From contig DATLFA010000052.1 in NCBI GenBank assembly GCA_035525225.1, positions 1 to 64,000 on the forward strand: 64,000 bases of DNA, given 5' to 3'. Source of the stretch: DATLFA01 sp035525225 (lineage in GTDB: Bacteria > Actinomycetota > Acidimicrobiia > Acidimicrobiales > WLNW01). How positions within the stretch are numbered: position 1 is the stretch's first letter; every line of letters begins with the position of its first letter. Under the pieces are notes generated by a model, which searched no databases, had not been told where the DNA came from, and saw nothing but the letters and a program-made list of their open reading frames with translations. Positions 28,247 through 37,208 of the stretch are shown piece by piece. The position numbers and the translations under genes were made by a program.

Positions 28247-29764
28247 GTGAGGATTTTGCGCTCCCGCCGCGAGCGAATCGCAGCGGTGGCGACAGTCGCC
28301 GCCTTTGCGCTGGTCGCGGTCGGTATCGTCATCTGGCGAGGTGGCGACTCGGGTCCCGGGACCTCGTCCGGCGCACCCGAGACGTCGCTGCTATCCGAAG
28401 AGCCGATCGGGTCGTTGCCTCCGACTTCCGCGGCTCCCGCGACGACGCTCGAGAGCCAGCCGGCGACCACCAGGGCTCCCCAACCAATCGCGTTCGGCAG
28501 CCCACCCGAGTCGTTCCCCAGCAGCGTGTGCCGCCCGGCCCCGAACTCGAAGTACGTCGCCACCACTGGCAACGACGCCAACCCGGGCACGGTCACGCAG
28601 CCGTATCGCACTGTCGCCAAGGGCATCGCGTCGGTCGGTCGCGGGGCCGCGCTGTTCATTCGCGCGGGCGACTACTACAACACCGCCCCCGATGGCACGA
28701 AGGACGGTCTGCTGAGGATCAACAACGTTGTCGGAGGCACCGCCGACGCATGGCTGACGGTGTGCGCGTTTCCCGGTGAACGTCCGCGCCTCTACGCGAA
28801 CGAAGATGAGCGAGGCGCGGTTTTCATCACGAGCACCCGATACGTGCATATCGAAGGGCTCGAGTTGATCGGGGCTGCATTCGGTCTGACGAGATCGCCA
28901 ACGCGTGGCAGCGACGCCGCGGGCGTCCGCGTCGGGAACTTCGGCGCGCCGCGTGCCGAAGCCCACTACGTGAGGGTTTGGAACAACCACATCCACGGCT
29001 TCGGGGCGTCGGGAATCCAACTCGACGTCTCCAACCGCGTCGATATTCGGGGCAATCTGATTTGGGACAATGCGCAGTGGTCGACCTGGGCGACGTCGGG
29101 CATCTCGTCGTTCTGGCAGTCCGCCCCGCCCGCGAACGACGGCCTCGAATATGGCGTGTTCATCGTGGGCAATCTGATCTGGGACAACTACATGAACGAT
29201 GCCATCTACGACCCGAAAGCACCGTTCGGCCTCACTGACGGCAACTGCATCATCATCGACGAGAACTCGCACAACACCGACGCCGGCCGGTCTCGCACGC
29301 TTATCAAGAACAACATTTGTGTCGCCAACGGCGGGCCCGGCGTCGCGATGACGCGTTCGAAGAACGCCGACATCATCAACAACACCTTCTACCGCAACAA
29401 TCGCACGTCGTTACCGACCGTCGTGAACCACGGGGAGTTCATGTGCCAGAGCATGAGCAACAGTGCGCGTGTCGAGGGCCGCACCGTTTTCACCCGCTGC
29501 GAGGATGTGATGTACCGCGACAACCTGATCGTCGGACGCCCTGATCGCACGAATCTCGTCGCGAACTTCGGCTCGAGCAGCTTCACTGCGACCGGCAACG
29601 TCTGGGTGCGCACCGGGTTCAAGGCGTCCGCGAACGACAAGGTGGTACCGGACGGCACTGCGGTAGTGGCGTCGCCCAACGAGGCCGACCCTCCCCGCGG
29701 CGATTGGCGCACCATCGGCGACGCCGGCGGTCGCGGCGCGCCATGGCCACTGGTGGTGCGGTAG
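28247..29764 (+). CDS. membrane-anchored parallel beta-helix protein
   Basis: A 505-residue exported protein. A single hydrophobic helix (about 11-30, after RILRSRRERIA) anchors it, and a proline/serine/threonine-rich linker of about 55 residues follows. From residue about 105 the sequence has the repeating strand-turn pattern of right-handed beta-helix proteins: KYVATTGNDANPGT at the start, then RYVHIEGLELIG, VRVWNNHIHGFGASGIQL, DIRGNLIWDN, IVGNLIWDNYMNDAIYD, KNNICVANGGPGVAM and INNTFYRNN. The fold occurs in pectate lyases, alginate epimerases and adhesins, and no catalytic triad is obvious. The GTG start has GAGGAG ten bases upstream. A role on cell-surface polysaccharide is plausible. Confidence 0.8.
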   Translation: MRILRSRRERIAAVATVAAFALVAVGIVIWRGGDSGPGTSSGAPETSLLSEEPIGSLPPTSAAPATTLESQPATTRAPQPIAFGSPPESFPSSVCRPAPNSKYVATTGNDANPGTVTQPYRTVAKGIASVGRGAALFIRAGDYYNTAPDGTKDGLLRINNVVGGTADAWLTVCAFPGERPRLYANEDERGAVFITSTRYVHIEGLELIGAAFGLTRSPTRGSDAAGVRVGNFGAPRAEAHYVRVWNNHIHGFGASGIQLDVSNRVDIRGNLIWDNAQWSTWATSGISSFWQSAPPANDGLEYGVFIVGNLIWDNYMNDAIYDPKAPFGLTDGNCIIIDENSHNTDAGRSRTLIKNNICVANGGPGVAMTRSKNADIINNTFYRNNRTSLPTVVNHGEFMCQSMSNSARVEGRTVFTRCEDVMYRDNLIVGRPDRTNLVANFGSSSFTATGNVWVRTGFKASANDKVVPDGTAVVASPNEADPPRGDWRTIGDAGGRGAPWPLVVR

Positions 29765-29865
29765 GGGTCGAATCGCTCGATCGTGACAGGGGCGAGGCTA
29801 CGGTTGGACTCGCACGCCCAGCGCCCCGCCCCGCCGGGGCCGCTCGGGCTCCAGGAGGATCCGTC

Positions 29866-30588
29866 ATGCAGATCGCGACTCGTCAAGGACCCGCGTACGG
29901 GGTCGCCCGTCTCGGGCTGACCGCGGGCGAGCAGGCCCGTGTCGAAGCCGGCGCCATGATGGCGATGAGTTCTGGCGTGGCCCTCGAAGCCAAGGCCGAA
30001 GGCGGCGTACTCAAGTCGCTCAAGCGGGCGGCACTCGGCGGTGAGTCGTTCTTCATCACGACCTACACCGCGCCCGCGGCGGGTGGATGGGTCGACGTCG
30101 CGGCACGCTTGCCCGGTGACGTGATCACGCTCGACATCACACCGGCCGTCGGACTCAACATCCAGAAGGGTTCGTGGCTCGCGTCCGCGCTCAGCGTCCA
30201 ACTCGACACCAAATGGGGCGGATGGAAGAACTTCTTCGGCTCCGAAGGCGGCTTCCTCGTGCACGCCGGAGGCGAGGGGAGTGTGGTCGTTTCGTGCTAT
30301 GGCGCGCTCGAGCGGTGGCAGTTGCAGCCGGGCGAGACGATCACCGTCGACACAGGCCACATGGTCGCGTACGAAGATACCGTGCAGGTCGGTTTCCGCA
30401 AGGCATCGGGCGGCCTCGTCCAGAGCCTCAAGAGCGGCGAGGGCTTGGTCTTCGACTTCGTCGGTCCGGGCACGGTGCTCACGCAGACGCGCAACCCCAA
30501 CGAGCTACTCGGTTGGATCACTGCCGCCATCGGTACGCCCAACAGCGGCGCGGGTGGCGGTCTCGGCGGCCTCTTCGGCCGCGACTGA
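29866..30588 (+). CDS. AIM24/TIGR00266 family protein
   Basis: A 240-residue soluble protein of the AIM24 family, a tryptophan-RNA-binding-attenuator-like beta fold of unknown function. Visible family blocks are VEAGAMMAMSSGVAL near residue 27, GGESFFITTYTAP near 60 and a glycine-rich tail GLGGLFGRD. The ATG at 29866 has AGGAGG eight bases before it. It is preceded by 101 bases of G/C-rich non-coding DNA and stands alone, with the next gene convergent. Proposed roles elsewhere are in membrane or stress physiology; nothing here narrows it. Confidence 0.85.
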   Translation: MQIATRQGPAYGVARLGLTAGEQARVEAGAMMAMSSGVALEAKAEGGVLKSLKRAALGGESFFITTYTAPAAGGWVDVAARLPGDVITLDITPAVGLNIQKGSWLASALSVQLDTKWGGWKNFFGSEGGFLVHAGGEGSVVVSCYGALERWQLQPGETITVDTGHMVAYEDTVQVGFRKASGGLVQSLKSGEGLVFDFVGPGTVLTQTRNPNELLGWITAAIGTPNSGAGGGLGGLFGRD

Positions 30589-30661
30589 TCGCGCCCCCGC
30601 GAGGACGTCCATAAATTTCGTTCCCGCGGCGAAGCCGCCCATCCGTTGCGGCGGAGCCGCG

Positions 30662-31843
30662 CTAGCGGGGTTGGCGCACGTTGAGATAGCTGACGTTGTC
30701 GTGCAACACCAGGCGCTGTGACGCGGCGTCGAGCTCTTTGACTTCGCGCACGTAGTCGAGGGGCTGCGGCATGCCTTCGATGTGGGGCCAATCGGAGCCG
30801 AAGATCACGCGGTCGGCGCCCATGAGCTCGACGATCTCGTAGGGATCGTCCTCCCAGAACGGGTTGATCCAGATGTGCCGTTTGAAGGCCTCGAGGGGAT
30901 CTTCGTTGAAGTAACGAGGGCTCTTCGCGGCGGTCGACTTCAGCTTCTTGAACAGGTGCGGCAGGAAGTCACTGCCGTTTTCGACGGACGCCATGCGCAC
31001 GTTGGGGAAGCGTTCGAAGAGTCGGTCGAACACCACGGTGATCAAGAAGTCGAAGGCGGCGCGCTCGATGTTGAACGATTTGATCGTCGGGCGCCCACTG
31101 CCGCCGAACGATGCGGCGAAGCCGTCTTCGGCGTAACCCTGCGACGAATAGCCGCTGTCGCCCGCGTGCACGACGACGGTGATGCCGGCTTCGTCGACAC
31201 GCGACCAGAACGGGTCGAACATGGGATGGCCGGGGGAGAAAGGCCCGTCGGCGGTCCAGATCGGCGCGGGCCGCATGACGATGGTGCGCGCATCGCGCTC
31301 GAGGGCCCATTCGAGCTCTCGACAGGCCCAGTCGACATCGCCGAGCGCGATGTACGGCGCAGCGAAGATGCGGTTCTTGTAGGAGAAGCCCCAGTCGTCG
31401 TCGAGCCAGCGGTTGAACGCGCCGAAGGTGTGGGTCACCGCCGGGAGGTCGTGCTTGAGCAGTTCTTCGTAGAGGATGCCGAGCGTCGGGAACAGCCACA
31501 TCGCCTCGAGGCCCTGGCGATCCATCACCTCGATCCGCGCGTCGCGGTCGCGGTACTCCGCGGGGATGGGCTCACGTTCGCTCAGGAACTCCATCATCGT
31601 CTTGCCGTCGGGGTTGCCGCGGAAGTAGTCGTGCAGCGCGCCCGCTTTGATGATGGGGTTGAACGTGGCATTGATCACCGCACGCGACACCTTGCCGCCG
31701 ACCACGTGGTACTTGCGCCCATCGATCTCGGCCCACTGCACGCAGCGGGGTGCCATCTTGGGATCGAGATGCCGGGTGAACGCGTCGAGCGCTTCGTAGT
31801 AGTGGTTGTCGGCGTCGAACGCGAGGTATCCGAGCTCTTCCAT
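30662..31843 (-). CDS. amidohydrolase family 2 (COG2159) protein
   Basis: A 393-residue protein. The N-terminal metal site is reduced to FDADNHYYEALDAF (a D-N-H variant found in one branch of the family). VVVHAGDSG lies near residue 220, and IFGSDWPHIEGM near 360 carries the catalytic aspartate. The ATG at 31843 has AGGAG eight bases upstream. It is divergent from the 31964 gene across a 120-base intergenic stretch that must carry promoters for both. The three genes to the right probably belong to the same degradative function. Confidence 0.86.
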   Translation of the reverse strand: MEELGYLAFDADNHYYEALDAFTRHLDPKMAPRCVQWAEIDGRKYHVVGGKVSRAVINATFNPIIKAGALHDYFRGNPDGKTMMEFLSEREPIPAEYRDRDARIEVMDRQGLEAMWLFPTLGILYEELLKHDLPAVTHTFGAFNRWLDDDWGFSYKNRIFAAPYIALGDVDWACRELEWALERDARTIVMRPAPIWTADGPFSPGHPMFDPFWSRVDEAGITVVVHAGDSGYSSQGYAEDGFAASFGGSGRPTIKSFNIERAAFDFLITVVFDRLFERFPNVRMASVENGSDFLPHLFKKLKSTAAKSPRYFNEDPLEAFKRHIWINPFWEDDPYEIVELMGADRVIFGSDWPHIEGMPQPLDYVREVKELDAASQRLVLHDNVSYLNVRQPR

Positions 31844-31963
31844 CGGGCTGATCTCCTGTGTCCTTTAACCGTCGCCGTGGGGCGGCCGGAGCCGAATACG
31901 CCGCAGCGTTGGCCCTAGTGTAGAGCCGACGACGGCCCCCGCTGTGGCCGGTCAGGGGGGATC

Positions 31964-32698
31964 GTGGAACCGACTGGCATCATCTTTGCCGGGCTCGATT
32001 GCGACGCAGATTCGATCGAGGCGTGGAATCGCTGGTACGACCTCGAACACGTGCCCCCGAACGTGTCGATGACCGGGGTGATGCTCGGGCGCCGCTATGT
32101 CGCGCCGCCCGAGTTGCACGATCTGCGCCACGCGCTGCCCGAGTCGGGGTTCTCGGCGAGGCGCGGCACCTTCGTCACGATCTACACCCTCTGCGAGCCA
32201 CCCGAATCGGTTTTCGCCACCATGACGACCCTGCGCGACAAGCTCTACGGCGAGAACCGGATGAACTTCCCCGCGGACAAGAAGATCGTGCGAGAGGGAG
32301 ACGTGTTCCGCTCGTCGTGGGCCGTGTCGTGCCCGGCGATCATGTTGCCTCCCGAGGACGTTCCGTTCGTGGGGCATACCGGCATCGTGTGCATCCAGCG
32401 GCAGGGCAGCGACGAGGTGCGTCGCTGGTACCGAGACACCTGGGCCCCGCGTGTCGTCAACCTGCACGGCGTGCACGGCGTATCGAGCCTGTCCTCGCAC
32501 AATCGCGAAGGCCTCGACATGGACATCGTGTTCGTCGAAGGCGATGTCGGCGTCGCCGCGCAACTCGTGCGCACGTCGGTGGGCCACCACGCCGACGCCC
32601 GCATCGTGCTCGACGCGCCGTTCGATCTCATTCAGCCTTTGCACTATCCGTTCGCCTCGGCCATTCGAGCATCCGACCTTCCCAAGACGGTGGCCTGA
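31964..32698 (+). CDS. hypothetical protein, possible dimeric alpha/beta-barrel
   Basis: A 244-residue cytoplasmic protein. It begins TGIIFAGLDCDADSIEAWNRW and has a YDLEHVPPN segment. The pattern of a first strand followed by a helix with WYDxEH recalls EthD-like and other ferredoxin-like barrel proteins, and a second similar half begins near residue 125 (IVCIQRQGSDEVRRWYRDTW). Two such halves would make a fused dimer. The GTG start is preceded by AGGGGGG. It is separated by two bases from the alpha/beta-hydrolase gene, so the two are one operon with the LLM enzyme. The function is unknown. Confidence 0.7.
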   Translation: MEPTGIIFAGLDCDADSIEAWNRWYDLEHVPPNVSMTGVMLGRRYVAPPELHDLRHALPESGFSARRGTFVTIYTLCEPPESVFATMTTLRDKLYGENRMNFPADKKIVREGDVFRSSWAVSCPAIMLPPEDVPFVGHTGIVCIQRQGSDEVRRWYRDTWAPRVVNLHGVHGVSSLSSHNREGLDMDIVFVEGDVGVAAQLVRTSVGHHADARIVLDAPFDLIQPLHYPFASAIRASDLPKTVA

Positions 32699-32700
32699 CC

Positions 32701-33492
32701 ATGCCTGCGCTACTGCCCACTCCGAAGGTGGTCGAGACGACCGTTGCCGGCCTGTCGATTCATTCGCAGCGCAAGGGTGACGGACCGATGCTCGTGGTTC
32801 TGCACCACAGCTTCGGCAACCCCGGCTGGTTGCCCTTCTACGACGACATGGCCCGAGACTTCACCGTCGTCGTGCCGCACTTGCCGGGCTTCGGCACGTC
32901 CGACCGACCCGACTGGGCCCGCCACCCCCGCGACCTCGCGCTGCTCGTCGGCCATTGGCTGCGCAAGCAGACCGCAGAGGCCGTCACGATCGTGGGTTGC
33001 GGGTTCGGTGGATGGCTGGCGGTCGAGTTGACGACGATGGCGCCCGGGGCGGTCAGACAACTCTTCCTCGTCGGCGCCGCGGGCCTACTGCCCGACCACG
33101 GTCGCATCCTCGATCAGATGCTCATCGCTCACGGTGAATACGTGAAGGAGTCGTTCCACGATCCCGACGCGTACGTCGCCATCTACGGTGACACCTACGA
33201 CGACGAGACGTTGCTGCAGTGGGACCTGAATCGCGAGATGATCGTCCGCGTCGCGTGGAAGCCCTACATGTACAACCGCCAGATGGCGCCGTTGTTGAGC
33301 GAGCTCGACGTGCCCACTGTGTTGGTCTGGGGCGAACACGATGCGGTCGTCCCGTTCGAATGTGCGCAGCGCTATTCGGAGCTGCTGCCCGATGCCCGCA
33401 TCGAGGTCGTCGCCGGCAGCGGGCACGCCGTCGACATGGAACGACCGGCAGAGTTGGCGACACTCGTACGCCGCCATGCCGGCACGATCTGA
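32701..33492 (+). CDS. alpha/beta-hydrolase fold protein lacking the nucleophilic serine
   Basis: A 263-residue alpha/beta-hydrolase. The fold is clear: VVLHHSFGNPG (oxyanion region), LPGFGTSDRPD after strand 4, VLVWGEHDAVVPF with the acid residue, and GSGHAVDMERP with the catalytic-type histidine. The nucleophile elbow reads VGCGFGGW, so the residue of the G-x-S-x-G motif is glycine instead of serine, and a cysteine precedes it. Either the protein is not a serine hydrolase or the cysteine takes part. It starts at an ATG two bases after the previous stop and is followed, after a 15-base duplication, by the LLM oxidoreductase. Confidence 0.85.
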   Translation: MPALLPTPKVVETTVAGLSIHSQRKGDGPMLVVLHHSFGNPGWLPFYDDMARDFTVVVPHLPGFGTSDRPDWARHPRDLALLVGHWLRKQTAEAVTIVGCGFGGWLAVELTTMAPGAVRQLFLVGAAGLLPDHGRILDQMLIAHGEYVKESFHDPDAYVAIYGDTYDDETLLQWDLNREMIVRVAWKPYMYNRQMAPLLSELDVPTVLVWGEHDAVVPFECAQRYSELLPDARIEVVAGSGHAVDMERPAELATLVRRHAGTI

Positions 33493-33511
33493 TGCTGGCA
33501 CGATCTGATGC
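33481..33511 (+). repeat. 15-bp direct repeat at a gene junction
   Basis: GGCACGATCTGATGC occurs at 33481-33495 and again at 33497-33511, one base apart. The first copy contains the stop codon of the alpha/beta-hydrolase gene and the second copy fills the gap before the LLM gene. It is a small duplication with no further copies seen. Confidence 0.85.
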
Positions 33512-33536
33512 CGGCCCCGCTTGATAAGGAGGAATC

Positions 33537-34766
33537 GTGTTTCTCTCTTACTTCACCGAACAACCGATGAGCGCCTACCCGGCCGACGAAGGGCTGAAGG
33601 CCGGCTACACGTCGGTGCTGTTCTCCAACAAACACTTCGATCCCGTCGAAGGATCGCGTCTCTATCAGGAGCGACTCAAGGAATACCTGCTCGCCGAAGA
33701 AGTCGGTTACGACGGCATCATGGTCAACGAGCATCACAACGCGCCGTACTGCATGCAGCCCCGCATCACGGTGTGGAGTTCGATCCTCGCCGCGGTCACC
33801 AAGCGGGTAAAGATCGTGCAGCTCGGCAACCCGCTGCCGACCTACGACAGCCCCCTCATGTTCGCCGAAGAGATCGCGATGATCGACATGATCTCGCAGG
33901 GCCGACTGATATCGGGCATCGTGCGCGGCGCGGGTCAAGAGACGATCTGTCTCAACGCGAACCCTGCGTACAATCGAGAGCGTTTCAACGAGGCGCACGA
34001 CCTGCTCATCAAGATCTTCACCGAAGATGGGCCATTCCACTGGGAGGGTGAGCACTTCCAGTACCGAGTCGTCAATCCGTGGGCCCGTGTGCTGCAGCAG
34101 CCGCATCCGCGCATCTGGGTTCCCGGCGTGCTTTCGAACGAGACCATCGAATGGGCCGCGGAGCATCGCTATCCGTACATCTCCCTCAACACGCCGTTGC
34201 ATCTCACCGGTCAGCTGTGGCAGACCTACGACGACGCGGCGCGCCGAGTGGGTTACGAGCCCGGCCCCGAGAACCGCGGCTACCTGCTGCGAGTGCATGT
34301 CGCCGACACCGACGAACAAGCACAAGAGAACGCGCGCGAGTTCATGTGGATGCAGGGACAGTTCACCGGCGTCGGCCACCCCTACTGGGTGAATCCCGCC
34401 GGCTACAGCTCGCCGTCCAAGCGCCTCGACTACGCGAAGTTTGCCAACGCCGGCGTCTTCAAATCACGTGCCGCGCCCTATGAAGACCAACTGCGCACCC
34501 GTGAGATCGTCGCCGGCAGTCCTGAGACAGTCATCCGCGAGTTGCGGGTCGTGCTCGAGACATGCCGGCCATCGATCCTGATGTTGTGGGGTAACGACGG
34601 CAACATCTCGCACGAGGCGTCGCTGCGCTGCATCGAGCTCACCGGCAAAGAAGTCATCCCTGCACTGCGTGAAATAGGTGACGAACTCGGGCTGCACGAC
34701 CCGTTCGAACTCGATTCACCTGTAAGCCTCAAGTACTCGCCCCCGGAACAGCTCCGGCCAACCTAA
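33537..34766 (+). CDS. LLM class flavin-dependent oxidoreductase
   Basis: A 409-residue bacterial-luciferase-like monooxygenase of the TIM-barrel type. Typical blocks are VGYDGIMVNEHH near residue 58, VQLGNPLPTYDSPLMFAEE near 100 and ISGIVRGAGQE. These enzymes use FMN or F420 to oxidise ketones, hydrocarbons or sulfonates. The GTG start has TAAGGAGG five bases before it, the strongest ribosome-binding site in this part of the window. It is the last gene of a three-gene set with the serine-less alpha/beta-hydrolase and the unknown 31964 protein. Confidence 0.88.
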   Translation: MFLSYFTEQPMSAYPADEGLKAGYTSVLFSNKHFDPVEGSRLYQERLKEYLLAEEVGYDGIMVNEHHNAPYCMQPRITVWSSILAAVTKRVKIVQLGNPLPTYDSPLMFAEEIAMIDMISQGRLISGIVRGAGQETICLNANPAYNRERFNEAHDLLIKIFTEDGPFHWEGEHFQYRVVNPWARVLQQPHPRIWVPGVLSNETIEWAAEHRYPYISLNTPLHLTGQLWQTYDDAARRVGYEPGPENRGYLLRVHVADTDEQAQENAREFMWMQGQFTGVGHPYWVNPAGYSSPSKRLDYAKFANAGVFKSRAAPYEDQLRTREIVAGSPETVIRELRVVLETCRPSILMLWGNDGNISHEASLRCIELTGKEVIPALREIGDELGLHDPFELDSPVSLKYSPPEQLRPT

Positions 34767-34777
34767 GCTCTGTGGCG

Positions 34778-35992
34778 ATGGATACTGCGCCACCCCCCAG
34801 GCAGGATCCGACCGGTACCCGTCGGCGCGACACGCAACGGTTGTTCTCCGACTCGCACAGCTTCTTCCGGTCGCCGACCGGTGACACGGCGTACGTCGAT
34901 CCACTTGCGGGCTTTCAAGTCGAAGCCGGCCCCGAGTGGTCCGAAGATGAAGCCAACACGGTGTTGCGGCGCATGCTCGACGCGTTGGCCGAGGGCCGAG
35001 GGTCGATCGATGATCCCGATGCGCTGACCTATGCAGAGGCGAACAGCTTGCTGCTGTTGATCGGGCCTCGTGAAGAGGCCGTGATGCAGCGCCTCTACAC
35101 GCGGATGCCACCCGCCATGGTCGAACGGTGGCGCACCGCACTGGCCGGTGATCGTGACTCATTGGGCTTCGGCAGGCGGCGCCACGAAGAACCACCGACG
35201 GTCGACGCTTCGTTGCGCGCGGCGAGGCGGCGCAGAGCGTTGATCGCCCTCGCAGTGGTCGTCACCGTCGCGTTGGCGGGCGCGGCCGCGATCTTCCTTC
35301 GGCCAGATGACGAAGAGTTGCCGGTCGGCAGGATCTCGTTCGGCGATTCGTCGCCGACCGCCGAGAGCCCCGACCGGTTCCTCGGCGAGGCGCCGATCGT
35401 CAACGAAAATCTACTGGCGCGGCTCGAACGGCCGGTCGCCGTGCGCGAGGGCTCGGGTAACGCCGTCGATCGCATCGACCCGAACGTGGGCGATGACTTG
35501 TTGCCCTTCCCGCCGGCCGCGTTGTCGGCGACGCTCTTTCGCTATGGCGGGCGCGGCCAGGTCGTCATCACCGGTCCCGCCGGCTTCTTGACCGCCGCGT
35601 GCCTGCAGGTGTCGGCGGTGACCGTCAATCTGCGACCGTTCGACACCGCGGTCTACAACGCGGGCGCGGCATCGTGCCCCGGCAACGTCGCCGGCCGCCC
35701 GGCAATATCGCGTTGTATCGGCGACACTGCGATCATGCTCGAGGTGCAGTTCCCCCAGGGGCAGGTCGAACTCGAAGAGGGGGGCGTGGCGGCGATCGGC
35801 GGAGTGCGAGTCGCGTCGTTCGCCATTGAGCCGGGCTACGAGACACTGTCGCTCAGAGGCACCATCGAGGTGCGCGCCGGCCAGGACGAACAGGTGCCGG
35901 TGTTCGGCGGGAAACCGGGCGACGTGGTCTCGTTCGACGTCACCGCCAAGGGCGCGACCACGCCGACCATCGGTCGCTGCATGTTGTCGTAA
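34778..35992 (+). CDS. hypothetical single-pass membrane protein
   Basis: A 404-residue protein with a cytoplasmic N-terminal part of about 150 residues (mostly alpha-helical, acidic), one transmembrane helix (about 154-174, flanked by RRRR) and an external C-terminal part of about 230 residues rich in beta-type sequence, with four cysteines. The external part has a repeated 'VVITGPAGFLTAACL' / 'VSFDVTAKG' style reminiscent of beta-sandwich domains. The start is the ATG at 34778; a GTG six bases upstream is also possible. I recognise no family. Confidence 0.65.
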   Translation: MDTAPPPRQDPTGTRRRDTQRLFSDSHSFFRSPTGDTAYVDPLAGFQVEAGPEWSEDEANTVLRRMLDALAEGRGSIDDPDALTYAEANSLLLLIGPREEAVMQRLYTRMPPAMVERWRTALAGDRDSLGFGRRRHEEPPTVDASLRAARRRRALIALAVVVTVALAGAAAIFLRPDDEELPVGRISFGDSSPTAESPDRFLGEAPIVNENLLARLERPVAVREGSGNAVDRIDPNVGDDLLPFPPAALSATLFRYGGRGQVVITGPAGFLTAACLQVSAVTVNLRPFDTAVYNAGAASCPGNVAGRPAISRCIGDTAIMLEVQFPQGQVELEEGGVAAIGGVRVASFAIEPGYETLSLRGTIEVRAGQDEQVPVFGGKPGDVVSFDVTAKGATTPTIGRCMLS

Positions 35993-36006
35993 CGGGTCGG
36001 TAGTCG

Positions 36007-36753
36007 ATGTGCGGACGATATGTCGCGGCGGCGCCGCCCAGCGAGATTGCGAAGTATTTCGGCGCGGCACCACCCACCGAAACGGTGCTCGAGCCGAGCT
36101 ACAACGTCGCGCCCACCAACGAGGTCTACGCCGTTGTCGAGCGGGGCGACGAGCGGCGACTCGAGCCGCTGCGATGGGGTCTCGTTCCGTTGTGGGCCAA
36201 GGACATCGCCATCGGCAGCAAGATGATCAACGCCCGGGCCGAGGGTGTCGCCACGAAGAACGCGTACCGGCACGCGTTCCGCAAGCAGCGCTGCCTCATC
36301 CCCGCCGATGGGTTTTTCGAGTGGAAGGTGATCGAGGGGCCTGAACCCCGCTCTGTCGGCGGCCGCTCGGGCCGTGTGCGCAAGCAACCCATCTACATCC
36401 ACCGCGTCGACGGTGAACCGTTGGCTTTCGCAGGGCTGTGGGAGACATGGCGCGGCCCCGATCGCAACGGCGAGCCGCTCTACACGTGCACGATCATCAC
36501 GACCACCGCGAACGAGACGATGGCGCCCGTGCACAACCGCATGCCCGTGATACTGCCCCCCGATCGGTGGGAGCAATGGCTCGATCCCGAGATGCAAGAC
36601 ACCGATGCGCTCGCGCGACTCCTGGTCCCCGCGCCACCGTCGCTGCTCACGCTGTATCCGGTCAGCACCGCCGTCAACCACGTGCGCAACAAGGGCGCCG
36701 AGTTGATCGAGCCGTACGTCGACGCTCCCGACCCAGGGCAGCTCGCGCTCTAG
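36007..36753 (+). CDS. SOS response-associated peptidase (SRAP/HMCES-YedK)
   Basis: A 248-residue DNA-repair protein that forms a thiazolidine crosslink with abasic sites in single-stranded DNA. The catalytic residues are all visible: C2 directly after the initiator methionine (MCGRY), N33 in SYNVAPT, E105 in GFFEWK and H176 in VHNRMP. The length is normal. It begins 12 bases after the membrane protein gene and is convergent with the HIT gene. No SOS-box-like sequence was found immediately upstream. Confidence 0.95.
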   Translation: MCGRYVAAAPPSEIAKYFGAAPPTETVLEPSYNVAPTNEVYAVVERGDERRLEPLRWGLVPLWAKDIAIGSKMINARAEGVATKNAYRHAFRKQRCLIPADGFFEWKVIEGPEPRSVGGRSGRVRKQPIYIHRVDGEPLAFAGLWETWRGPDRNGEPLYTCTIITTTANETMAPVHNRMPVILPPDRWEQWLDPEMQDTDALARLLVPAPPSLLTLYPVSTAVNHVRNKGAELIEPYVDAPDPGQLAL

Positions 36754-36759
36754 TACTCG

Positions 36760-37185
36760 TCAGTCGGGGACGTACTCGCCGTGTCCGAGCTGACGCAACG
36801 CCTCCCGCAGCTTGTACATGTCCGCATCGAGCTCGCCCTCCGCGGCATTGGAGTTCGCGGTACGGAAGTCGAAGTTGTGCATGCCGTCGGTGGGGAAGAC
36901 GTGGAGGTGCACGTGTGGCACTTCGAACCCCGCCACCATCAAGCCGGCCCGAGAGGCCGGCCAGATCGTGAGCTGTGCGTTGGCGATGGCATGGGCGACG
37001 CCCATCGCGTGCATCGCGACCTCGACCGGGAGATCGGTCCAACGATCGACCTCGACGATCGGCACCACGAGGGTGTGGCCCACGGTCAGAGGGCGGATGT
37101 CGATCCAGGCCACGACGGTCTCGTCGCGCCAGACGAAACGTCCCGGTATCTCGCCGTCGATGATGCGGGTGAAGATCGAAGCCAC
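36760..37185 (-). CDS. HIT family nucleotide-binding protein
   Basis: A 141-residue histidine-triad protein hydrolysing nucleotide phosphoramidates or dinucleotides. The triad HVHLHVF occupies residues 91-97. IDGEIPGRFVWRDE and VGHTLVVP are the N-terminal conserved blocks of the family. The start is a GTG at 37185 with no strong ribosome-binding site, but the protein then begins at the family's usual position. It ends six bases from the SRAP gene and is divergent from the phosphatidyltransferase gene 23 bases away. Confidence 0.92.
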   Translation of the reverse strand: MASIFTRIIDGEIPGRFVWRDETVVAWIDIRPLTVGHTLVVPIVEVDRWTDLPVEVAMHAMGVAHAIANAQLTIWPASRAGLMVAGFEVPHVHLHVFPTDGMHNFDFRTANSNAAEGELDADMYKLREALRQLGHGEYVPD

Positions 37186-37208
37186 CCACGCATCGTAGGC
37201 TTCGGACC

